Both the position numbers and the translations under genes were made by a program. Below, one piece after another: positions 1 through 7,431 of a DNA stretch of 64,000 nt. The DNA comes from Acidimicrobiia bacterium (lineage in GTDB: Bacteria > Acidobacteriota > Vicinamibacteria > Vicinamibacterales > UBA2999). Positions within the stretch are counted from its first letter, which is position 1. Each line of letters begins with the position of its first letter. The stretch lies in contig VFZG01000007.1 of assembly GCA_016871275.1 (NCBI GenBank), positions 1 through 64,000 of the forward strand, written 5' to 3'. The notes beneath the pieces were generated by a model. It saw nothing but the letters and a program-made list of their open reading frames with translations, ran no database searches and was not told the origin of the DNA.

Positions 1-492
1 CTGCACAAGTTGAAGAAGCCGCGCGCGCTGGATTCATTCTGGGACCTGATGGCGAGATGCGAGACGGGGAGTAACTGGAAGGACCCTGGACAGTTCGCCG
101 GCGGCCTTGGTATTTACGTGGGGACGTGGCGGATGTTCGGCGGCCTCGAGTTCGCCGGCCATCCGACCGAAGCGTCTCGCGAGCAGCAGATTGAGATCGC
201 GAACAGGGTGTCGACGCAGGGCTGGCAGAAGTCCGAGGACAACTTCGTCGAGCCGGTCGGCTTCAGCGGATGGGGATGCCTCAAGGTGACGGGCGCGCCA
301 GCGCTGGTCGAGCACCTTCCGTCATCCATCGCGGCGCAGAAGTTCGAGTGGGGGCACTCCGGGCCGGTCGTAAGGGACTTGCAGCGGATCCTAGGATTGA
401 GGGCCGATGGCGTGTACGGCACTGACACGTGGACGGCGCACCTGCAGTATCTGAAGACGCATGGACTCTCGATTGACCTTGCGCCCAAGTAA
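1..492 (+). CDS. RPF-like transglycosylase domain with peptidoglycan-binding domain, 5' partial
   Basis: The reading frame is open back to base 1, so the true start probably lies outside the window; the first in-window start is TTG at 10. The N-terminal half resembles the resuscitation-promoting-factor (lysozyme-like) fold: a CETGSNW segment holding the likely catalytic Glu, a Gly-rich stretch, a TW pair and an EASREQQIEIANR helix. The C-terminal part (VRDLQRILGLRADGVYG) matches a PG_binding_1 repeat. The inferred role is cleavage of peptidoglycan glycan strands in the periplasm or outside the cell. No secretion signal can be judged because the start is missing. The next gene starts inside its last 32 bases. 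Confidence 0.7.
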   Translation: MHKLKKPRALDSFWDLMARCETGSNWKDPGQFAGGLGIYVGTWRMFGGLEFAGHPTEASREQQIEIANRVSTQGWQKSEDNFVEPVGFSGWGCLKVTGAPALVEHLPSSIAAQKFEWGHSGPVVRDLQRILGLRADGVYGTDTWTAHLQYLKTHGLSIDLAPK

Positions 493-1105
493 CCTCGTCC
501 TCGCGCTCGGACTGTCGTTGTCCGCCGTAGCTGCGTTCGCGCAGGACCTCAGGCAGGAACTCGCGTTTCAGGGGAACCCCTCCGCGCCGGACCTGGTGTG
601 TCCTGGCCGTTGTGCCGCCGCGGCGACTCGTCCCGCCACGCCACCAACCGACATGATTCCCCCGAGGATGTGCTGCGCGGCGATGCCATCAGCCCCGAGT
701 ACGCTTCCACCATGCCGCCGGCGCTTCCGGCAGAGCTGCTCTCGGGCTTTTCGCTTCCCGCCGACGGCCGCGCCTTACGAATCGGCGTGTGGGGCGACAG
801 CCACATCGCCGCCGGCATCGTGACGGAAGAAATGGCACGCGTGGCGCTTGGCAAGGGCGTGGCGGCGCAGACGACGTTGGTGCCGCCAACGCTGGGACGG
901 CCGGGCATTCGTCTGGGCCGACATGGGCGGCACCGGGTCGATCTATCGATGGGCGCTCCACAAGCCGCCGCTCGCCTCGTCCGATCTCATTCACCTGACG
1001 CTGTCGGGATACCGCCAGACGGCGATCGCCTTGCTCAACTCGCTCGGCTGGATGTCTGCGCCGACCACCGCGCCGCAGGCGTCCAATGCCGGCGCCACAC
1101 GCTAG
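461..1105 (+). pseudogene. Broken SGNH/GDSL-hydrolase-like secreted protein
   Basis: Three pieces of one protein are readable in different frames. ATG at 461 opens a signal peptide (LVLALGLSLSAVAAFAQ). From about 690 to 870 another frame carries LRIGVWGDSHIAAG, the block-I GDS(H) motif of SGNH hydrolases. From about 900 to 1105 the first frame returns with GSIYRWALHKPPLASSDLIHLTLSGYR, which looks like the C-terminal block with a D-x-x-H pair (shown here across two clauses: GSIYRWAL, then SDLIHLTLSGYR). The catalytic core between block I and the last block is too short, so an internal deletion as well as frameshifts is likely. Related proteins act on acetylated wall or exopolysaccharide; this copy should be inactive. 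Assembly error could explain the shifts but not the missing middle. Confidence 0.65.
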
Positions 1106-1114
1106 GAGCTCCCA

Positions 1115-1618
1115 ATGGCTACCGACCACTCCCGTGCCGCCCTGCGGCAGCTGGCAGCAACGCTCGCCTATCGCGCCGCCAAGGTGCTGCGCGATGCGCC
1201 GCCGGAGTTCGGCAGCCACTCGTTTGGAGATGCGACCCGGCAACCCGTGAAGATCGTCGGGCACATGGGCGACCTGATGTTCTGGGGCGTGTCCATCGCG
1301 AAGGGCGGCTACGAGTGGAAGCCCGCCGGCGGCGACTCCTGGCAGGCCGAGGTCGAGCGGTTCTTCGCCGGCCTTGCCGCGCTCGACGCGGAGTTGGCCG
1401 CCGACGAATTCAACGGCTCCATCGAGAAGCTGATCCAGGGACCGCTCGCCGATGCGCTGACCCATGTCGGCCAGCTGGCGATGCTGCGGGGCATGATGGG
1501 CGCGCCGGTGCGGCCCGAGAGCTATGCGAAGGCGGCGATCGTTCCAGGACGAGTGGGGCTGGACCAGGAGGCGCCGCGGGCCGAGTTCGATGGTGATGCC
1601 AGCAGCCTGCGCCGATAG
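1115..1618 (+). CDS. DinB-fold protein, putative metal-dependent
   Basis: This 167-residue protein looks like the DinB/YfiT four-helix family. It has an early His region (VGHMGDLMFWG) and a GPLADALTHVGQLAMLRGMMG helix whose His and Gln fall where family members bind metal. The ATG at 1115 has AGGAG seven bases upstream. Family members include thiol S-transferases and uncharacterised enzymes; the substrate cannot be read from sequence. It follows the broken hydrolase gene by nine bases. Confidence 0.65.
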   Translation: MATDHSRAALRQLAATLAYRAAKVLRDAPPEFGSHSFGDATRQPVKIVGHMGDLMFWGVSIAKGGYEWKPAGGDSWQAEVERFFAGLAALDAELAADEFNGSIEKLIQGPLADALTHVGQLAMLRGMMGAPVRPESYAKAAIVPGRVGLDQEAPRAEFDGDASSLRR

Positions 1619-1633
1619 AACCAGGGTGAACCC

Positions 1634-1849
1634 ATGAAGCCCTTGATGATGTTCGCGATGCGGCTTCAGGCGGGTCAGAACCTGCCGCCGACGCGAATGG
1701 TCGATCCGGCGACGCCCATCATGACGCCGACGGATCGCATCGTGTTCTACGCCAGGGAAGTCATGAGCGACGCGGCCGAGTTCCAGGCGGTGGACGCGAC
1801 GATCGCCGGGTTGATCAAGGAAGTTGCCCAGCGGCTGCCGCTGCCGTGA
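1634..1849 (+). CDS. Small hypothetical protein, 71 residues
   Basis: I do not recognise this protein. It begins MKPLMMFAMRLQAG and has no clear signal peptide or membrane helix; the C-terminal half is helical (AAEFQAVDATIAGLIKEVAQ). An AGGGTGA ribosome-binding site precedes the ATG. It lies 15 bases after the DinB-fold gene on the same strand, so the two are probably co-transcribed. Codon use matches its neighbours, which supports a real gene. Confidence 0.5.
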   Translation: MKPLMMFAMRLQAGQNLPPTRMVDPATPIMTPTDRIVFYAREVMSDAAEFQAVDATIAGLIKEVAQRLPLP

Positions 1850-1878
1850 CGTCGGCGCGCGTGCTACTGTAGGCGCCC

Positions 1879-3345
1879 GTGAGCGCCGTTCGCGTCTTCG
1901 CCGTCGTCATCGCATCCCTATACCTCCAGCCCCCAACCTGGCGCCCGTCGTTCGAACTGGTGCAGCCGGCACTGTTCGGCGCGCCCGGCGGCCAGGCGAA
2001 CGCGTGGGCCGACATCGATAACGACGATGACCTGGACTACTTCGTGGCGTTTCGCGGCCGGCCGAATCGCCTGTATCGCAATGACCAGGGCACGTTTCAC
2101 GACGTCGCGAAGGCGGTGGGTGTGTTCGACGATCAGGAGACTCGCGCCGCCGCCTGGGGTGACTTCGACAGCGACGGCGACGCCGATCTGTTCGTTGGTT
2201 TCGCCGACCCCTCGAGGCCGGTCAAGGTCTACCGCAGCGATGCACGGGGCGCGAAGTTCACCGACGTCGCGGGCGAGATCGGTGTCGTGCTGAAAGGTGT
2301 GGCACGGCAGCCGGCATGGATCGACTACGACGGTGACGGCGATCTCGACCTGTTCGCGGCGTTTCGCGATGTGCCCAACCGCCTGCTCAGAAACGATCGC
2401 GGCCGCTTCGTCGACGTGACCGACCAGGCCGGCATCGGCGATCCACGCAAGACCGTCAGCGCCGTCTGGTTCGATTTCGATCGCGACGGCGATCTCGATC
2501 TCTTCACCGCCAACCAGGAAGGCGAGGCGAACGGTCTCTACCGGCAGACCGCCGGTCGATTCGAGGATGTGGCCGCCGCGCTGGGCGTCAGCGGCCTGCC
2601 CCGCCCGAAGGCAGATGGTGGCGTCGGACCGAGCGTGGCTGACGTCGATCGCGACGGCGACCTGGATCTGTTCGTGGCCAACTACGGCCGCAGTGCGTTG
2701 TATCGCAACGACGGTGCGCGGTTCGTCGAAACGTCAACGGCGCTGGGCATCGACTTGAACGGCCACGGCGTCACGTCGGCCTTCGGCGACATTGACAACG
2801 ACGGCCTGCCGGATCTCTACGTCGGCAACTTCATTGCCGGGCAACCGTCCTATCGTGATGCGCTGTTCGTGAACGGAGCGACGTTCACCGAATCACTCCC
2901 CGACATCATGCTCACGCGCGACGCCACGCATGGCGTGCAGTTCGTGGACTTCGATCGCGACGGCCGCCTCGATCTGGCCTTGACCAACAACGACTTGCAA
3001 GGCGGCGGTCATCCGCTGCTGCGCAATACCTCGGTGATGCGTGGCCGCTCGATCGCCGTCGAGGTGACCGACGCCAACGCGCGCCGCACGCGCGCCGGCA
3101 GCGAAGTGCGCGCCTATCGAGCCGGCACCCGCGAGCTGCTGTCGTCGGCGCTGGTCGACGCCGGCAGCGGCTATTGCTCGCAGAGTGACGTGCCGGTGTA
3201 TCTCGGTATCGCGCAGGAGTGGACGGGACGAGTGGACATCGAGGTGATTACGCTGATGGGCGGCGTTCGGCATGCCAGCGTTGCGCGCAATGTCGATCCG
3301 TCCGCGTACCGGGGAAGATCACTTCGAGTGATTACCACACGTTGA
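1879..3345 (+). CDS. Secreted FG-GAP/VCBS repeat protein with ASPIC/UnbV-like C-terminus
   Basis: A 488-residue protein starting at GTG 1879 with a short hydrophobic leader. It holds about seven repeats built on D-x-D-x-DGD-x-D-L calcium-binding loops (for example DFDSDGDADLF, DYDGDGDLDLF, DFDRDGDLDLF), the FG-GAP/VCBS pattern of beta-propellers. The last 100 residues (RGRSIAVEVTDANARR, then AGSGYCSQSDVPVYLGI) resemble the ASPIC/UnbV domain that often follows such propellers in Acidobacteriota and Planctomycetes. Such proteins are exported; the ligand is unknown. It converges on the lipoprotein gene 3357-4157 with only 11 bases between. Confidence 0.8.
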   Translation: MSAVRVFAVVIASLYLQPPTWRPSFELVQPALFGAPGGQANAWADIDNDDDLDYFVAFRGRPNRLYRNDQGTFHDVAKAVGVFDDQETRAAAWGDFDSDGDADLFVGFADPSRPVKVYRSDARGAKFTDVAGEIGVVLKGVARQPAWIDYDGDGDLDLFAAFRDVPNRLLRNDRGRFVDVTDQAGIGDPRKTVSAVWFDFDRDGDLDLFTANQEGEANGLYRQTAGRFEDVAAALGVSGLPRPKADGGVGPSVADVDRDGDLDLFVANYGRSALYRNDGARFVETSTALGIDLNGHGVTSAFGDIDNDGLPDLYVGNFIAGQPSYRDALFVNGATFTESLPDIMLTRDATHGVQFVDFDRDGRLDLALTNNDLQGGGHPLLRNTSVMRGRSIAVEVTDANARRTRAGSEVRAYRAGTRELLSSALVDAGSGYCSQSDVPVYLGIAQEWTGRVDIEVITLMGGVRHASVARNVDPSAYRGRSLRVITTR

Positions 3346-3356
3346 TCACACCAAGA

Positions 3357-4157
3357 TCACGGTTGCTTGCGCAGGTGCCCGTAGAGCAGCTCTTCGGTGA
3401 AGGCCACGCACTTGTATTCCATCAGCTGCATGTTCGGATCGCGGCGCCGATAGAGCGGCATCTTGATCGTCCAGGGCTTCGAGAACACGTTCGGATCTTC
3501 CATCGTCGCTTCGTAGTCGAGCGTGTTGGCGTCGATGGCGGTGTAGCGTTCCGTCACCTTGAGCGCGTCGCTGTGCCAGTTGCCGGAGCGATCGAACCAC
3601 GTCTCGGCCATGTGATCGGTCACCTCGATCACCAGCGTCTCGCCCTCCCACTTGCCGATGGACCATCCCATCCACGCCGGCGCCGGGCTCTTCTCCTGGC
3701 TGTTCATGCGCACCACGCGGCTGGTGCTGGCGTATTCGTAGGTGAAGAGGATGTTGTCCTGCGACTGGACGACCTGGAACGGGTAGGGCATGTAGGTGGC
3801 GCGCGGAATGCCGGGCATATAGCACTTCACCTCGGGATCGAGCTTCATCCAGTCGGCGCGGTTCTGGTTGCGCTTTTCGAGCGCAGCCGGCAGATACGGA
3901 ATCTCGTCGCCCACGACGACGCCGGGACCCGGCGGCACCGAGAATGCCGCGCCGAGCGACACCACCGGGCCCATGCGCGCCTCGTGTGGCTCGATGTCCC
4001 AGTTGGCCGTGTTGTTGGCCTGCCAGATGCCGCTCAGATCCGGCGTCCCATCCATGGTGCGCGGCGCGCGATAGCCCTGCTGCGTCGCACCGCCGCCAAC
4101 ATCACACGCGACGAGCGTCGCGGCCGCAAGCGCCAGGCCCGCAAGACGGAGTCGCAT
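3357..4157 (-). CDS. Lipoprotein, paralogue of the 4686-5729 protein
   Basis: 266 residues. A longer frame exists upstream, but ATG at 4157 gives a proper lipoprotein signal (LALAAATLVAC|D) and overlaps the TGA of the preceding gene by one base (TGATG), so I choose it. The body shares a pattern with the divergent gene at 4686: a DGTPDLSGIWQ start, then KWEGETLVIEVTD, then KVTERYT, then an ATMEDP segment. This family is common beside DUF6152 genes; its biochemical role is unknown to me. Translational coupling with the DUF6152 gene suggests the two work together. Confidence 0.6.
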   Translation of the reverse strand: MRLRLAGLALAAATLVACDVGGGATQQGYRAPRTMDGTPDLSGIWQANNTANWDIEPHEARMGPVVSLGAAFSVPPGPGVVVGDEIPYLPAALEKRNQNRADWMKLDPEVKCYMPGIPRATYMPYPFQVVQSQDNILFTYEYASTSRVVRMNSQEKSPAPAWMGWSIGKWEGETLVIEVTDHMAETWFDRSGNWHSDALKVTERYTAIDANTLDYEATMEDPNVFSKPWTIKMPLYRRRDPNMQLMEYKCVAFTEELLYGHLRKQP

Positions 4158-4600
4158 CACCGATGCCCCTTTGGCTTGGGACGCTCGTTCGGATCCCGGC
4201 CGTCGCGCGGGGCGCCGGTGCCCGACGATCCCATGAACAGCGTCCGGCCGTCGGGAAACGTGATGTCGCGGCCGTTGGCACGGAGCCGGCCGTCTTTCGC
4301 TTGGTAGCCGGCGACGACGATCACGGTGCCGACCTTGACCGAGTCGCGCGTCACGCCGTTGCGCTGGAGCGTGTTGGGCGTACCGCCCTCCACCATCCAT
4401 TGCTCGACCTTGCCGTTGGCCGGCGTGTGGTCCATGTGGATCCACGCATGCGGGTTGATCCACTCCACCCGGGTCACCGGCCCGCGGAGGGTCACCGGCG
4501 CATTGGCGTCGAATTCGGCGGAAAACGCGTGGTGGGCCACCAGCGGGACGGCCGCCGCTGCGATTAACCCGCCACCGGCAATCCAGGTCTTGTATGACAT
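4157..4600 (-). CDS. DUF6152-family secreted protein
   Basis: 147 residues with a signal peptide ending near VPLVAHHAFSAEF. The HHAFSAEFDANAPVTLRG stretch and RVEWINPHAWIHM are the hallmarks of DUF6152. The fold is probably a small beta-barrel; no function is established. It is first in a two-gene minus-strand unit and coupled to the lipoprotein gene by a one-base stop/start overlap. The divergent gene at 4686 encodes a relative of that lipoprotein, so all three probably share one process. Confidence 0.75.
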   Translation of the reverse strand: MSYKTWIAGGGLIAAAAVPLVAHHAFSAEFDANAPVTLRGPVTRVEWINPHAWIHMDHTPANGKVEQWMVEGGTPNTLQRNGVTRDSVKVGTVIVVAGYQAKDGRLRANGRDITFPDGRTLFMGSSGTGAPRDGRDPNERPKPKGHR

Positions 4601-4640
4601 GGCGAAAGGTTACTCCAAAACCGTTGGCCCGATCGCCTGC

Positions 4641-4672
4641 TAGCCCGATAGCCCGATAGCCCGATAGCCTGC
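4641..4672. repeat. Octamer tandem array TAGCCCGA
   Basis: Three exact TAGCCCGA units (4641, 4649, 4657) and a fourth variant TAGCCTGC. It lies between the divergent genes starting at 4600 and 4686, just upstream of the 4686 start, so it sits in the promoter or leader zone. Confidence 0.85.
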
Positions 4673-4685
4673 TAGAATCCCCGCC

Positions 4686-5729
4686 ATGAGGATTCTGACT
4701 GCGCTCGGTGCCCTGTCGCTCGCCGGTTCAGTAGCCGTCATCTCGCTCGCCGCACAGGCGCCTCCGTCCCCGGCGCTCTATGGCGCCGATCTGAATTACA
4801 AGGTGCCACGCCTGCCCAACCGCCAGCCCGATCTGCAGGGTGTGTGGGGCAACAACAGCGTCACGCCAATGGCGCGGCCGCGGCAATGGAAAGACAAGAC
4901 GGTGCTTTCGGATGCCGAGCTCGCGGCGCTGCAGCAGTTTGCCTCGAAGTCGGTGGACGAGGGTGGCGACGCGATCTTCGGCAACTTCGTCCAGCAGTTG
5001 CTGGATGCGATGGAGAAAGACGGCTACAAGCAGCAGTCGTACGACCCGACCACCGGCAACTACAACCAGTTCTGGATGGCCGATCGCGAATGGGATCATC
5101 GCACGTCGCTGATCTTCGATCCGCCAGATGGACAGTTCCCGCCGCTCACCGCCGAAGCCCAGGCTCGCCGTGCCGCCGCGACGGCGCGTCCGCGCACGCG
5201 TGGGCCCGCCGATGGCCCGGAAGACCGTCCGCTGTCGGAGCGCTGCATTTCGTATGGGGCGCCCCGGACGGGCGCCAACTACAACAGCTACACGCAGATC
5301 ATCCAGTCGCCCGACACGGTCGTCCTGCTCCAGGAGATGATCCACGACGCGCGCGTCGTGCCGCTCACCAACAAGCCCCACCTGCCCAAGAAGATTCGGC
5401 AGCTGCATGGCGATCCGCGCGGCCGCTGGGACGGCGACACGCTGGTCGTTGAGACCACCAACTACCTCAACGGCTTCCAGGGGTCGACGCCGGACGTGAA
5501 GATCACGGAGCGCTACACGCGCGTCAGCGCCGACTTCATCAACTGGCAGGTGACCGTCGAAGACCCCGCGACGTGGACCAGGCCCTATACATTCATGATT
5601 CGCCTGAAGAAGGCCGCCGAAGGGCAGCACGTCTACGAGTACGCGTGCCACGAAGGCAACTACGGAATGGAAGGCATCCTCGCCGGCGCCCGGGCTGAAG
5701 AAGCGAAGGCGAAGGGCAGGAAGAAGTAG
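4686..5729 (+). CDS. Secreted protein related to the 3357-4157 lipoprotein
   Basis: 347 residues with a signal peptide (MRILTALGALSLAGSVAVISLAAQA). It shares with the divergent lipoprotein the pattern PDLQGVWG near the N-terminus, then GRWDGDTLVVETTNY, KITERYTRV and VTVEDPATW. It has an extra Lys/Arg-rich tail (EEAKAKGRKK). The family is abundant in Acidobacteriota, often in many copies. No catalytic motif is visible. Divergent placement from a DUF6152/lipoprotein pair suggests shared regulation through the 86-base spacer. Confidence 0.6.
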   Translation: MRILTALGALSLAGSVAVISLAAQAPPSPALYGADLNYKVPRLPNRQPDLQGVWGNNSVTPMARPRQWKDKTVLSDAELAALQQFASKSVDEGGDAIFGNFVQQLLDAMEKDGYKQQSYDPTTGNYNQFWMADREWDHRTSLIFDPPDGQFPPLTAEAQARRAAATARPRTRGPADGPEDRPLSERCISYGAPRTGANYNSYTQIIQSPDTVVLLQEMIHDARVVPLTNKPHLPKKIRQLHGDPRGRWDGDTLVVETTNYLNGFQGSTPDVKITERYTRVSADFINWQVTVEDPATWTRPYTFMIRLKKAAEGQHVYEYACHEGNYGMEGILAGARAEEAKAKGRKK

Positions 5730-5750
5730 CGGAGGCGCGGCCGGTGATTG

Positions 5751-6641
5751 CTACGCCGTCTGCCGGGCGGCGGCCTTTTCCTGTGCGGCAGAGGTCAGCA
5801 TTCTCACCGCCGTGTAGAGCACCACGGCCAGCACCAGGAAGCGCAAGTACAGCAGCGGGATGCGATCGACTAGCGGCGCGGCGATCAGCACCGCCAGCGG
5901 GCCGGCAATCAGGAAGGCGATCGCGGTTCTCAGGTCGTAGCTTTCCTTGCGAACGAACTGGATGCTGCCCGACGGCATCAGGAACGCGCACGCTCCCATC
6001 ATGATGGGATACGACACCCTCGGGTCCATGCCGAGCAGGCTGATCATGATCAGGCACGGCCCGTAGAAGCCGATGCCCAGCATCATCAACGCGCCCAGCA
6101 CCATCGAGATGCCGACGGCAATGCCAAGCTTGGTTCCCGAGAGGCCGAGGGCGACGCCTGGCGCCGGGCCCTGGCCCGACATCGACAGCACCATCAGGCC
6201 CGACGCGACCAGCAGGGCCGTACCCATGCCAATCTGGACTTGACGCCGATTCAATCCAGAGACGACGCCGGCCCCCAGAAAGGCGCCCAAGACGGCGGCG
6301 CCGATGATGCTGACCAGCGTCAGGAAATCCACTTCGATAATCGTCATGAAGATCACGGCCTGGACGACCGTGGCCATGACGTAGCCGACGTTCAGGGTGC
6401 CCGGGATCTTTTCGTCCGGCATGATGTTCCACAGCTTCGACATCGACGCGGTCGTCGCGTACGAGCCGATGCCCAGCGTGTCGAAGAAGTTGGCGATGAA
6501 CGCCGCGAGCAACGCGACGCCCTTGGGTTTGGTGTCGCCCGGCCGGCGGTGCCGCCGCTGTTTCGCGGTCACGAACCAGAAGGCGTGAAACGCGATCGCG
6601 ATCACGATCAGCAGGGCGACCAGGATGTTTTTGGGTTCCAT
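5751..6641 (-). CDS. TSUP (TauE/SafE) family membrane permease
   Basis: 296 residues, mostly hydrophobic with about eight membrane helices and two related halves. The N-terminal half has a FFDTLGIGSYAT motif, typical of TauE/SafE exporters of sulfite or organosulfonates. It sits in the inner membrane; the substrate is not readable. It ends the minus-strand run of genes and is separated from the response regulator by 63 bases that hold a nonamer repeat, so it may be its own unit. Confidence 0.8.
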   Translation of the reverse strand: MEPKNILVALLIVIAIAFHAFWFVTAKQRRHRRPGDTKPKGVALLAAFIANFFDTLGIGSYATTASMSKLWNIMPDEKIPGTLNVGYVMATVVQAVIFMTIIEVDFLTLVSIIGAAVLGAFLGAGVVSGLNRRQVQIGMGTALLVASGLMVLSMSGQGPAPGVALGLSGTKLGIAVGISMVLGALMMLGIGFYGPCLIMISLLGMDPRVSYPIMMGACAFLMPSGSIQFVRKESYDLRTAIAFLIAGPLAVLIAAPLVDRIPLLYLRFLVLAVVLYTAVRMLTSAAQEKAAARQTA

Positions 6642-6659
6642 GTGAGCGCGATTCTAGTC

Positions 6660-6686
6660 CACAGATTGCACAGATGCCACAGATAG
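6660..6686. repeat. Nonamer tandem array CACAGATNN
   Basis: Three nine-base units in a row: CACAGATTG, CACAGATGC, CACAGATAG. The array fills much of the 63-base space between the response regulator stop and the TSUP permease start. Confidence 0.85.
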
Positions 6687-6704
6687 CTGACGGGACCCGC
6701 CAAG

Positions 6705-7385
6705 CTATCCGACAAACTTGTAGCCCGAGCCGTGAATCGTCAGGATGTGCTCGGGGGCGTGCGGCGACTTCTCGATCTTCTGCCGCAGCTTGGCGACGAA
6801 GTTGTCGATGGTGCGGGTGGTGGGGAACTCCTCGTAGCCCCAGACCTCGTTGAGGATCTGTTCGCGTGTCACCACCTGGCCGGTGTGCTGCACGAAGTAG
6901 CGGAGCAGGTCGAACTCGCGCGCCGTGAACTCAAGGCGCTGCTTGCCGCGCCGCGCCTGGTGCAGCTTGAAATCGATCTCGATCTCCCCGATCGTGACGG
7001 CGTCGGCGGTCGGCTTCTGCTGGCCGGTGCGGCGCAGGACCGCGCGGACGCGCGCCAGCAACTCGGTGATCGAGAACGGCTTGGTGACGTAATCATCGGC
7101 GCCGAGCTCGAGGCCGAGCACCTTGTCGGTTTCCGCCGAGCGCGCCGTCAGCATCACGATCGGCGTCAAGATTGAGCGGCTGCGCAAGTCGCGGCAGACG
7201 TCGAAGCCGTTCTTCTTCGGCAGCATGACGTCCAGGATGACCAGGTCGGGGCTGAAGCCGTTGGCCTTCTGCAAGCCCTCGTCGCCATCCGCGGCGGTTT
7301 CGACTTCGTAACCTTCGAGCTCGAGATTGTCGCGCAGCCCAAGCCGCATTTGCGGCTCGTCTTCAATCACCAGAATTCTCTTCAT
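6705..7385 (-). CDS. OmpR/PhoB-type response regulator
   Basis: 226 residues. The receiver domain has the acidic pair in VIEDE, phospho-acceptor Asp52 (ILDVMLPKKNG), the switch Thr (MLTAR) and Lys104 (VTKPF). The C-terminal half is a winged helix (ARRGKQRLEFTAREFDLLRYF and TIDNFVAKLRQKIE). It acts as a DNA-binding regulator, partner of the kinase encoded 46 bases upstream in the same operon. Targets are unknown; the genes of its own operon are the obvious candidates. Confidence 0.92.
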   Translation of the reverse strand: MKRILVIEDEPQMRLGLRDNLELEGYEVETAADGDEGLQKANGFSPDLVILDVMLPKKNGFDVCRDLRSRSILTPIVMLTARSAETDKVLGLELGADDYVTKPFSITELLARVRAVLRRTGQQKPTADAVTIGEIEIDFKLHQARRGKQRLEFTAREFDLLRYFVQHTGQVVTREQILNEVWGYEEFPTTRTIDNFVAKLRQKIEKSPHAPEHILTIHGSGYKFVG

Positions 7386-7431
7386 CGGTCTCAGCTATCC
7401 GCGCTTTCTGTGCCTGCCGCGGCCCCGGCCT

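Noticed and set aside
1-1849. Prophage end at the left edge
   Set aside because: The wall hydrolase alone suggested it, but no capsid, tail, integrase or repressor genes are present and the neighbours look chromosomal.
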